This document shows positions 11,735 through 22,535 of a DNA stretch of 64,000 nt, in pieces. The DNA is from Prorocentrum cordatum (taxonomy: Eukaryota > Sar > Dinophyceae > Prorocentrales > Prorocentraceae): the NCBI GenBank assembly GCA_963575745.1, contig CAUYUJ010009780.1, forward strand, positions 283,006 to 347,005, written 5' to 3'. Position numbers and translations under genes: made by a program. Every line of letters starts with the position of its first letter. Positions within the stretch are counted from its first letter, which is position 1. The notes under the pieces are model-generated. The model saw only the letters and a list, made by a program, of their open reading frames with translations, made no database searches and was not told the DNA's origin.

Positions 11735-12340
11735 TTACCCCGCGACACCGATCCCGCCGATGGTGCTCATGATCTTCTCTAGATCCCCACTGTCGCACAT
11801 ATCCTTCGCGAGCTCCAAGGAAGACTGGAAGTCCTCAAAGGCTTCGAAGCCGACCTTCGCTGCGTGGCACGCGCTGCTCAGCCACGATCCTAGCTCCAGG
11901 TAGCGCCACACGCGCCAGCCCAGAAAAGCGAGCGAGCCCGAGGCACCTACCGCGCGGTAGCTCCAGCCCACAACCAGGACCGTGGAGAGCCCCCTGAACA
12001 CCCAGCCGGCCACCTGCGTCTTGGAGCTGGGATTGCGATTCTTCTTCTCGGGTTTGGACTTCTCAGCGCGAGCCGACGCCTCCTTCATCTCCGACCTGGT
12101 TATCAGGCGCTCCGACGCGATGAGGGATGCATCCCTCTGCTTCTCCGTCAGCCCAGGGTGTTCAGTCCACACGATGCCCTGCATCGGCTTGGTGAGGGCG
12201 AACTTGCGGTCTTGCAAATTCGCGATGGTCACCCCCTGCGTCGGGTCCACCGTGGTCCAGGTCGTGCTCTTGGCGCTCCCAACCCTGCTGATCAGCAGCA
12301 GTACCACCCCCGTCGGCTTGGTCTGCGACTGGAGGTACAC
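11735..12340 (-). pseudogene. Retroelement ORF with a hydrophobic segment
   Basis: A 201-codon minus-strand frame. The first half is hydrophilic with a Lys/Glu-rich stretch near residues 75-110; a hydrophobic stretch follows (about 115-150, containing GLSTVLVVGW and SGSLAFLGW). It occupies the same place as the small Cys/Pro-rich hydrophobic ORF at 40229-40771 of the intact element. Function unknown. Reading frames further upstream to about 12700 may continue it with frameshifts. Confidence 0.35.
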
Positions 12341-12756
12341 GCGGTTTCACCGCGTCCAGGGCGCCATGTAGCTCGCCCGCGAGCCACGGAACAGCTCGAA
12401 CTCCGCCCCTTCTCCTGCTCCTCGAGGGGCGGCTCGCTGTCGAGCTCCTCCTCGGCTTCGCCCCCGGGCCAGAGGATGGGGGCGATCGCCTCCCACTCGC
12501 TGGTGACCACCGCCAGCGCCAGGGCCCAGCTAATGGGCCCAGCACGCGCCGTGGCGGCACGCCGCCGGCGCCGCGCCCTCGGCCGCGCGCGCCACCCAGG
12601 CCCCCGGGGGCCTGATCGCCAGCGCACCGCGGCCTCGCCGAACATCTGCGAGGCTGGGTGCTCCTGGGCTCGAGGAAGGCGGGCTGCCCGCCGCTCGAAC
12701 CCTCCGAGCCGAAACTGCCGCCAGATACAAGGTAATGAGGGTGACGATTTCGGCGG

Positions 12757-13390
12757 CTAAAACGTTAACGATGCTACTGTAAAAGTGTTTGGAAAACGCC
12801 CATTATCTCTTCCGCCCCCCCCTTCCCCTCCCCTTGGCGGTCTTGGAAGCATCTTGGAACCGCGTCTTGGACGCCATCTTAGGGCTCTGTGAGGGCCATC
12901 TTGGCCATCCTGGAAGCAGCTTGGCCATGTTACGCAATTTTCACCGTCTTGGAAGCGATTTGACAAACGAGAGGTGGATTTGGGTGATCTCTTCGGGTGG
13001 CCGGCGGGTTGGGCCGAAGCCCCGGGGGGACATTGTGAATACTACTCTCCTCTCTCCCCTGACTCCGTCTGGAAGGTAGCCGGCTCTCTCCAAGTATGGT
13101 TTGTTTCACACACGGGATTTCAAATGTTGTTGTTTACGGTTGGGTGTACAATCCTATCGTTTTCGGTGTTTCAGAATTTTGTATCCGCTGCAGCATGGGC
13201 CTCGTTGTCGGATCGGCGCGTTGCTCCACCCTTTCGGAGCAGCGTTCTCGCCCCAGCGCGGGCCACTATTCAGGATCCGAATCATTTCTCACCGTTGTCG
13301 CCCCCCCCTTATCCTCCTTCGCCTTACCCGGGTCCTCCTGCTCCTCCCGCTCCTTCCACTCAAGCTCCTGCTGCTGGTGCTGCTGTTTGT
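12757..13390. other. Short TCTTGGAAGC repeats and unassigned sequence
   Basis: 12830-12935 contains repeats such as GGCGGTCTTGGAAGCATC, the reverse complement of the CCAAGACGG word family abundant later in the window. 13037-13130 is a diverged partner of 14098-14190. No gene is recognised. Confidence 0.4.
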
Positions 13391-13485
13391 CCTCGTTCTC
13401 CTCCCTCCTCCTCATCATCCTTGTCCTCCTCCCGTTCATCCGCCGCCACCTCCTCCTCCTCCTCCTCCTTCTCCTCCTCCAATGT
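13390..13485. repeat. (TCC)n tract
   Basis: CTC/TCC repeats with CCTCCT runs, interrupted. Serine/leucine frames here are artefacts. Confidence 0.8.
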
Positions 13486-13558
13486 TCGCAGCTCGCTGTT
13501 TTCCGATTGCGCATGACACGATAAGGGGTCCTCTTTGAAGTTCCAGGTCCGATAGAGA

Positions 13559-13592
13559 AGAATAATAACAACAACTGCGAAAACAACAACAG

Positions 13593-13624
<32 letters not shown>

Positions 13625-14006
13625 ACCAAAACAGCAACAACAACAACAACAATAACAGCAACAGCAACAACAACAACGACGACACCACCACCACCAACAC
13701 CAACAACAACAGCAACAACAACACCACCAACCTCAACACCAACAACAAAAGCAACAATAATGGCAACGACAGCAACACCAACATCAACAACAACAACAAC
13801 AGCATCAGCAACAACAAAGACTAACAGACAACACCAACAACAACAACAACAACAACAACAGCAACAACAACACCAACAACAATAACCACAACAACATACA
13901 AAAACACCGAAAATATCAACAACAACAACAACAACAACAACAACAGTCACACCAACAACAACATCAACAACAACACCAGCAACAGCAGCAACAACAACAA
14001 ACCAGC
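13559..14006. repeat. (AAC)n/(CAACAG)n array
   Basis: About 450 bp of AAC repeats with frequent AGC and ACC substitutions. The valine/leucine-rich minus-strand frames spanning it are repeat translations. Confidence 0.95.
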
Positions 14007-14222
14007 GCAATGGAAAGGGATGCGTGGATGGGGTAGGATGCCAGATATTTCGTGAGCATTCCTAGCTTGCCCCCTCCCCCTCCACAGTTAGCCAATATGA
14101 ATACTACTCTCCCTCTTCCCCCGATGACGGCCTGAAAGTAGCCGACCCCCCGCGTCCTGTTTTCTTACACACAGGACTCCCGGGAAATAGGTTTTCACCT
14201 GCATTTTTCCAAAAGGCTGCTC

Positions 14223-14410
14223 TCGCTGAGGCGCCGGCCTCATTTTCGGGCCCCGCTCGTTCCGAATCGTGCTCCCGCTGCAGCGCTGGCCTCATTTCCG
14301 TGCTTCCGCTCGTTCCGAATCGTGTTCCCGCTGCAGCGCTGGCCTCATTTCCGCGCTTCCGCCCGTTTCGACTCGTGCTCCCGCTGCAGCGATGGCGTCA
14401 TTTCCCGTGC
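14223..14410. repeat. 53-bp tandem repeat, about 3.5 copies
   Basis: The word CGCTGCAGCG(C/A)TGGC recurs at 14276, 14329 and 14382, exactly 53 bp apart, each followed by CTCATTTCC and a CCGCTCGTTCCGAATCGTG-like segment. A degenerate first copy starts near 14223. Confidence 0.9.
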
Positions 14411-14429
14411 CATGCCACAGCACACGCGC

Positions 14430-14640
14430 ACACACGCACACACACACACACACCACCACCACCACCACCACCACCGCACCAGCACCAGCACCAGCACCAG
14501 CACCAGCACCAGCACCAGCACCAGCACCAGCACCAGCACCAGCACCAGCACCAGCACCAGCACCAGCACCAGCACCAGCACCAGCACCAGCACCACACGC
14601 ACACACGCACGCACGCACGCACGCGCACCACCACCCACTA
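14430..14640. repeat. (CA)n, (CAC)n and (CACCAG)n compound microsatellite
   Basis: CACACA from about 14437, CAC repeats to 14475, then about 20 perfect copies of a 6-bp AGCACC unit (14475-14593), then CACG repeats. Confidence 0.95.
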
Positions 14641-14764
14641 CGCACGCGCGCGCGGAGCCACAGGTCTGCTACGACACGCGTCCGCGGATAGAGAAAATCA
14701 TTTCCATGGTAAGGGATGGGAGGGAGGGGTAGGACGTCAGATATGACGCGAGCGCACCTAGCTT

Positions 14765-14935
14765 GCCATCCTCCCCCTCCCCTCCCCCCTTGCCCCCTTC
14801 CCCTTCTTTCCTCCCCCCCTTCCCCTCCTGCCCCTACTCCCCGTTCACCTCCTCTCCCTCCTCCCCCTCCCCCGTCCCCTCCCCCTTCTCCCCCTCCTCC
14901 CTCTCCTCCCCCTCCTCCCCTTCCCCCCCGCACTC
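14765..14935. repeat. CCCCTCC pyrimidine tract
   Basis: C/T-only tract with CCCCTCCTCC words. The opposite strand reads as Gly/Glu/Arg-rich artefact frames. 14720-14770 shares a GGGTAGGA-GTCAGATAT-like segment with 14030-14060. Confidence 0.85.
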
Positions 14936-15410
14936 CACGCCCAGTCCGAAGGAAGGGCGCAGCAAACATCGATCGTAGAATTCGCCAACCGGCTTGTTGG
15001 GCCCTCCCAGGAGGCAGCCCAAGATGCCCCAGACAGGCTGCGAAGATAACGCCGAGAGGTTAGAAGCCGCGGTGCTCCCGACCATCCTTCCGCTGCGCCT
15101 GGTTCCCACGACCCAGGCACGGTGGCGGGGTGGACCCCAGAGAGGCCTCCAAGAAGTCTCAAATGTCTTCCAAAGGGAGGAGTTCAGAGGGGGAGGAAGA
15201 GTAGAGGAAAAAGGAAGGAAGAGGATAACGAGGTGGACGAGAAAGGGGCGGCTGCGGAAATTGGAGTAGTGTTCAAGACCCTCGCCAGTCCAAATCTAGC
15301 ATTGAATTCGAGAGGGACTTGCACTGAACCTCATTCCTGCTGTGATGCTGCGCTGGCACGGTGGGGACGCTTGCCGCAGGGGGCCAGACATGTACCTCTA
15401 TCTATGTGTG
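14936..15410. other. Unassigned sequence
   Basis: Unique GC-rich sequence with short frames on both strands. Nothing recognisable. Confidence 0.25.
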
Positions 15411-15414
15411 TACA

Positions 15415-15415
15415 A

Positions 15416-15446
<31 letters not shown>

Positions 15447-15550
15447 CATACATAAATACATACATACATACATACATGCATGCATGCATGCATGCATGCA
15501 TGCATACATACATACATACATGCATACATACATACATGCATACATAATCA
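15415..15550. repeat. (CATA)n/(CATG)n microsatellite
   Basis: Tetranucleotide CATA repeats with an internal run of TGCA repeats (15477-15504). Confidence 0.95.
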
Positions 15551-15817
15551 CGTCTGCAATATTTATATACTCAAATGTATGTACAAATCTAGATCCAGAG
15601 AGAGGAAGAAAGGTTGGACTGTACTACGTGACTGCATGTGCATGTGGATACGGGCTTAATGGCGTATGTACATGCATGTGTATATATCGGAGGTTGGGGG
15701 TGAGATCGAAGTGGAACGGAGAGCCCCCCTACCGGGAAATCGATTTCGGTTTCGTGTTCGTGCGTGCCGTGCGGGCGAGGCGAAGCTGCGTGGGCGGGCG
15801 AGAGGAAAGTCTCCTGT

Positions 15818-16990
<1,173 letters not shown>

Positions 16991-16994
16991 ATGA

Positions 16995-17225
16995 TGATGA
17001 CGTTGATTGTGAGAGCGATTGTGATATCGATCGTGAGATCGATATTGAGACCGAATGTGAGATCGACTGTGTGATCGATTGTGAGATCGATTGTGAGATC
17101 AATTGTGAGATCGATCGAATGAGATAGATTGAGATCGATTGTGAGATCGATCGAGTGAGATCGATCGAGCGCGACCGATAGCGAGATCGATACTGAGATC
17201 GATAGTGAGACCGATCGAGTGAGAC
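16995..17225. repeat. GAGATCGATTGT 12-bp minisatellite
   Basis: About 18 degenerate copies of a 12-bp unit with the palindromic core GATCGATC. Serine-rich minus-strand frames over it are artefacts. Confidence 0.9.
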
Positions 17226-17515
17226 GTTGTTCCCCCCCCCCCGAACCTCCTTATCACCCGAAGGGTGGTCGTATAGGTATGTATATATATATATGTGTAA
17301 CTCAAAATCGGTGTATCGGTGTATACATACGAAATATATCGAGTGTGAAAACGTGCGTCTGTAGTCTGTAAACATATTCTCCGCCATCGTGCCTCTGGGC
17401 ACGGAGCGGGCGTGTCCTCAGGTCCTTTGCCCAATGCCCTGAGCCTCAGTCCTCAGCCCTGGAGATTGAAGTCGATCTGGGCTTCCTGCGTCCTGACTGG
17501 GCTCCGGGTTATCTT
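17226..17515. other. Unassigned sequence
   Basis: Poly-C tract at 17232-17243 followed by unique, partly AT-rich sequence (TATATATATATG near 17283). No gene is recognised. Confidence 0.3.
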
Positions 17516-17519
17516 CCCG

Positions 17520-17960
17520 CACGAACTTTTCCCGCCGAAGAGGGCCCCAAGACGGGCCAAGAGGGCCTCAAGAGGGCTCCCAAGAGGGCCCCTAAGAGGC
17601 CAAAGGCATTATCTTTTAAAGGTGTTCGAAAGTGTTTGGCTTTCTCGCCTTTTCAACTTCACGACGCTCCCAAACGGCCCTACAGGACCCCAAGACGGCC
17701 CAAGAGGCCTCCAAGAGGGCCCAAAAACAGCTCAATAGGGTCCCCCCAAGACTATCCAAAAGGCCCCAAAGACGGCTCCAAGAGGGAGCCCAGATGAGGG
17801 ACCGGAACGGATATTTCGAGCCCTCGGCCCCGAGGGGCTCCCAGGAGGCTCCAAGAGACCCCTCGAGGCCACCAGGAGGCCCAAGAGGCCCCAGGAAGCC
17901 CCGAAGAGGCTCCCCAGAGGACCTAAAACTGCACCCGAGAAGCTTCCAAGCGCGCTTCGA
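17520..17960. repeat. CCAAGAGGGCC degenerate array, block 1
   Basis: Repeats of CCAAGAGG(G)CC and CCAAGACGG at irregular 9-13 bp spacing, with an embedded non-repeat segment (17615-17665) containing GTTCGAAAGTGTTTGGCTTT. Similar embedded segments recur inside other blocks of this family. Open frames on both strands follow the repeat and are not taken as genes. Confidence 0.85.
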
Positions 17961-18039
17961 AGAGACCACAAGAAGCATCCATGAGAACTCTGATCCACAA
18001 CCCAGGCACGGTGGCGAAATAAAACGAAGGCCATTTGGT

Positions 18040-18240
18040 ATGTGTACACATACATACACGTATGTATGTATAGGTATAGGTATGCATGCATACACATACA
18101 TACATATATATACGGATATGTATATGGGTGGATATATCTATACATATATATATATATATATGTACACACGGATGTATGTGCATGCGTACATATGTATACA
18201 TCTTTGTATACATATATATATGTGTACACACATCGGTTCA
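18040..18240. repeat. TACA/TATATG microsatellite
   Basis: Degenerate ACATACATACG and TATATATG repeats, followed by a GAGAAAGA purine stretch to about 18298. Confidence 0.9.
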
Positions 18241-18299
18241 TGCATAAGCGGGCGAGAGAGAAAGAGGAAGAGAAATTGAAAGAGAAAGAGAGAGACTGA

Positions 18300-20075
18300 A
18301 AGCAAAGGACAAAGCGGGTCCCTTCGGTCCCACGTCCAGCACAGCAACCACTTTCGAGAAGGCCCTACAATAGCAAGCAGATTGATGGCACGACCCAGAT
18401 CGAATGCATGAAAAACGTGCGCATCTCTAATGTCAAGCAAAACGTACACACCTCCCCCGCTGCAAATCGCCAGCATCTTGACACTTCTGATGGCGCACTG
18501 AACCCAATCAACTCAATTGCATACTAATGTCGGTGAAACTGTTATGCAGCGCCATGTGGTGGGACCTCATGAAATCATGTGTAAACACGTCACTCGATGT
18601 CCATTGCCATTCCTTCTGACACAGAAAGCTCCACTGACGCTCCACATTCCGTTCCTAAAACCTTGCTTGATTTGCAGCACGAGTCCGAATTCAGGGGCGT
18701 ATCCAAGCACTGACTTCTCACCCTCCACATGTACCATCATCACGGTCGGGAAACATGGCAGCATCGAATTGTTATGTAAATGAATCCCTCTTCGAAACGC
18801 GCTTGGCCGCAGGTGTACCGCAAAAGAACGTACCAGCGCCGCGTGTACGTAGGTTAGTCAACCCCTCCTCTAGGAGTGGCAACACTCGCATGCTACATTG
18901 AGTCTAAAAGCTGAACACAAATCCATCAGTGCCGACGAATCTTCCCCACGGCTGCGAAGCACAACATGGTGAGTGTGCAACGACCATGCCGCTGCCAATG
19001 CCACCGCAACTGCAACACTGGCGAACGGCCTCACTCAGCGTCGACGCTGAAACTCCCATGCCCGTGCCTCGGTCGCTCGCAGAGGCTGCGGTGCAAGCTC
19101 CGGGTGAAAGGTGCCAAAGGCTGACGATCGAAACCAGGCGCAACACGATGACGACTCGGAACGATCAGACATGGCAGCATGCGCAAACGTGAGCACCATG
19201 TCCTCGGAAGATGCCAACACCGACGACAACGGTAACATGAACGAAGGTTAGAACGCATGGGCGAGATGCTGTGCGCGTGGGCAAGACATGGGCATTTGCG
19301 CTTGCCATTTCCAGCACAGGTGCATTCAGAGAGTTACGGCTTAGAATGCGTCTGCCGCATGGAATGGCAGCCCCTTCCTCCACTGATCTGGCAGCAGGGT
19401 AGACCCCCTGGGGAGGCCGTGGGACGCTATTCGCAAACTTTGCGTCATCACATGAGGGCAGCGCCAACGTGTCAGAAATACACCTCCAGTTCCAAGATTC
19501 GGCGGTGGAGTTTCGGCTGACATCTCCACTGAATCAAGGGGCTCCTCCTCCTCCTCCTCATTCTCTTAATCAAGGGGCGGGACGAATGGGGCACCGACAT
19601 CGCCTGGCCATGGCGCGACCACTCCAACAGACGTGCGTTTGGGACAGCCCCCTCGGGAGCAATAGCACGGGAAAGGTATTCGGCAGTGGACAAACCTCCC
19701 TTTAATACACCTCCCCTTAAAGAAAACAACCTAGGACCGAAACCGCCGGACCTGGACCCGCAAAAATGACGGCCGCAGCGCCCTCTCGCGAACCGAAAAC
19801 GGCCAATTCCTTAATCGACGTGTCAGGGTAGGAGGTCAATCAACCTTCGAGGTATAGGCCGATGTCAACTGGCCTGTGACTGTCGTGTTTCGCATGGCCG
19901 CCGCCCCACCCACGACCCAGCCAGCGAATGCAGAGTCCGACTGATCGGATTCGAACCAACCCCCAAGCCCTTGAACACGGACCTCAGTGTCCAGTGTAAA
20001 TCGCGAATGCCCAGTCTGGTCCTGAACGATTGGCGCTCGGGAGAAGACGAACTAGGAATCTATACGGGGGGACAT
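18300..20075. other. Unassigned unique sequence
   Basis: About 1.8 kb of balanced composition with only short frames, none recognisable. A match to the RNA polymerase III B-box lies at 19947-19957 on the minus strand (GGTTCGAATCC). A short (TCC)n stretch is at 19543-19557. Some of this could be exonic, but nothing decides it. Confidence 0.25.
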
Positions 20076-20079
20076 TTAA

Positions 20080-20500
20080 GATGATCCCAGCGGGCCGTGC
20101 TGGAATCCTCTTGGGGGCCTCTTGGGCCGTTTTGGAAGCCCTGGGGATGGCGCAAGATGACCAACCATCGAAAACCATAGAAAGCGCTCCTCATGGAAAA
20201 CGAATGCTCGCCTTGTCTTTCTTGAACGCGCTCCCAGAGCTGCCCAGGGATCCGAGGCCGCCAAGAAAGGCCTGAGCGGGGTCAACGAGGACCCCCAGAG
20301 GGGCCCAAGAGGGGCCCAAGAGGGAAAACTCGAGCTCACACTTGAAGCCAGCCACCGCCATAGGGCCCAAAGACCGCCAGGAGGACCTGAAGCATCCCCT
20401 GAGAGCGCCCCAGAGGCCCTCAGGAGGGCCCCAGGAAGGCCCTCAAGAGGTCCCAAAGAGGCCTCGAACAGACACTTCAACATATGCCGAGATGCCTTTA
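20080..20500. repeat. CCAAGAGG degenerate array, block 2
   Basis: Same word family as 17520-17960 (GGCCCAAGAGGGGCCC, AGGCCCTCAAGAGG), more diverged, with an embedded segment at 20190-20240 (GAACGCGCTCCCAGAG). The family resumes after the (TCC)n tract at 20735-20890. Confidence 0.75.
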
Positions 20501-20549
20501 AGAAGTCCGCCGACCCCTCGTGGGTATCCAGGGGTCCTCCCTCCTTCCT

Positions 20550-20722
20550 CCGCCTCCTCCTCCTCCTCCTCCTCCTCCTCCTCCCCCTCCTCCTCCCCCG
20601 CCTCCTCCTCCTCCTCCTCCCCCCCCTCATCCTCCAACCTCCTCCTCCTCCTCCTCCTCCTCTTCTTCCTCCTCCCCCTCCTACTCCTCCTCCGCCTCCT
20701 CCTCCTCCTCCTCCTTCCCCGG
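20550..20722. repeat. (TCC)n tract
   Basis: TCC/CTC repeats with CCCCCTC interruptions, lying inside the CCAAGAGG array. Confidence 0.9.
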
Positions 20723-20894
20723 GCCCGGGACGAACGCACCAAGAGGGCCCCAAGAGGCCCCCAAGACTGTCCAAGGGGGCCCCGAGTCGCCGAAAGATCG
20801 CTCCAAGATGCCCAAGATGGACTCCAGACCGCAAAAGATGCTCCTAAGACGCCCCAAGACGCCTCCAGGAGGCCTCCCAAGAAGCTTCAAGAAG

Positions 20895-21100
20895 CAAACT
20901 TCGCTGATTAGGTCAAAAGAAAAATCATCCAATAAATTAGCCCGACGAAGGACTCAACCATGTGCTGCTGCGAGTACCGCAAGGGAGAGGAGAAGGAGGG
21001 GGGCAGCGAAAAGGACTGCCGCGTGCATGAAGGTGAGAAAAGCTGACGCGGGCGAGCGGGGAGTCGTCTTGATTTCGCCCGAGCCCCGTGCACGGCCCGT
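20895..21100. other. Unassigned sequence
   Basis: Short unique stretch between the CCAAGAGG array and the 89-bp satellite. Nothing recognised. Confidence 0.3.
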
Positions 21101-22216
21101 GCCATGCGGACGCTCCCGCTGGGGCCTTCGACGGAGCTCCCTCTGGGGCCACGAACCGTGTGAGGGGTGCGCCGAAATGGGGCGGCGGTGCCATGCAGAC
21201 GCCCCCACTGGGGCCTTCGGTGGAGCTCCTTATAGGGGCCACGAAACGTATGAAGGGTGTGCCAAAATGGGGCGGCGGTACTGTGCGGACGCTCCCGCTG
21301 AAGCCTTCGGCGAAGCTCCCTGTGGGGCCACGAAACGTGTGAGGGGCGTGCCAAAATGGGGCGGCGGTGCCGTACGGACGCTCCCGCTGGGGCCTTCTTT
21401 GGAGCTCCTATGGGGCCACGAGCCGTGAAGGGTGTGCCAAAATGGAGCGGCAGTGCCATGCGGACGCTCCCGCTGGGGCCTTCGGTGGAGATCCCCATGG
21501 GGCCACGAACCGTGTGAGGGGTGTGCCAAAATGGAGCGGCGGTGCCATGCGGACGCTCCCGCTGGGGCCTTCGGTGGAGCTCCCTATGGGGCCACGAACC
21601 GTGTGAGGGGTGTGCCAAGATGGGGCGGCGGTGCCATGCGGACGCTCCCGCTTGGGCCTTCGGTGGAGCTCCCTATGGGGCCACGTACCTTACGAAAGGT
21701 GTGCCAAAATGGGGCGACGGTGCCATGCGGACGCTCCCGCTAGGGCCTTCGGTGAAGCTCCCTGTGGGGCCACGAACTGCTTGAGAGGCGTGCCAAAATG
21801 GGGCGGCGGTGCCATGTGGACGCTCCCGCTGGGGCCTTCTTTGGAGCTCCCTGTGGGTCACGAACCGTGTGAGGGGTGCGCCAAAATGGGGCGGCAGTGC
21901 CATGCGGACGCTCCCGCTGGAGCCTTCGGTGGAGCTCCTCATGGGGCCACGAACCGTGTGAGGGGTGCCAAAATGAAGCAGCCGTGCCATGCGAACGCTC
22001 CCGCTGAAACCTTCGGTGGAGCTCCCCATGGGGCCACGAATCGTGTGAAGGGTGTGCCAAAATGGGGCGGCGGTGCCATGCGGACGCTCCCGCTGGGGCC
22101 TTCTGTGGAGCTCCCTATGGGGCCACGAACCGTGTGGAGGGTGGGCCAAAATGGAGCGGCGGTGCCATGCGGACGCTCCCGCTGGGGCCTTCGGTGGAGC
22201 TCTCTATGGGGCCACG
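21101..22216. repeat. 89-bp satellite, 13 copies
   Basis: The anchor GCCATGCGGACGCTCCCGCT recurs at 21101, 21190, 21280, 21369, 21455, 21544, 21633, 21722, 21811, 21899, 21986, 22075 and 22164 (period 86-90, mostly 89). Each unit also contains GCTCCCTATGGGGCCACGAA and GTGTGCCAAAATGGGGCGG. Because 89 is not a multiple of three, open frames pass through different phases of the unit, which argues against protein coding. The reverse complement of the second word includes CCATTTTGGCAC, close to part of the DinoSL. Confidence 0.95.
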
Positions 22217-22535
22217 ATGGCGATGACGAGGCGGATGGGAGGAGGGAGGAGGGAGGAGGGGAAGGAGGGCGGGAGGTGAAATGAGGTGACGCGGGGCGCT
22301 GTCTCTTCAAAACGAAGACTCAACACCACAGGATGGTTACAATAAAACCCAAACCCGGGATAACCCCACGGACAATCCGGACATCTCATGCTGATTCATC
22401 CTGACCAGACGACCTACCCTGGACAGCCCCATGGACAACCCAGCCGGGAGCCGGACAACCCCACCGGACAACCCCCTTCTAAGACGAGTAGGTGTTTCAC
22501 GGACGTTGGCGTTCGCGTCCTTCGCGTTTCCCAAC
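22217..22535. other. Unassigned sequence with GGACAACCC repeats
   Basis: GGA-rich stretch at 22235-22275, then short repeats of GGACAACCC/GGATAACCCC at 22355-22475. No gene seen. Confidence 0.4.

Larger units (their letters stand above)
9000..12730 (-). mobile_element. Decayed tyrosine-recombinase (DIRS-like) retroelement
   Basis: Read on the minus strand this GC-rich block holds, in order, a hydrophobic-segment ORF (12340-11735), a gag-like region broken by frameshifts (about 11355-10659), an RNase H C-terminal motif (about 10080-9960), and the N-terminal half of a tyrosine recombinase (about 9770-9255). The order matches the better-preserved element at 34298-40825, except that no RT or methyltransferase domain is visible, so the middle appears deleted. 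Several frameshifts and the missing catalytic C-terminus mark it as dead. Ends are approximate. Confidence 0.6.

Noticed and set aside
13266-14010. Valine/leucine-rich minus-strand frames resembling membrane proteins
   Set aside because: Translations of the (AAC)n array (GTT/TTG codons).
21101-22216. Direct-repeat array considered as a CRISPR array
   Set aside because: The whole 89-bp unit is repeated; there are no unique spacers, and the genome is eukaryotic.
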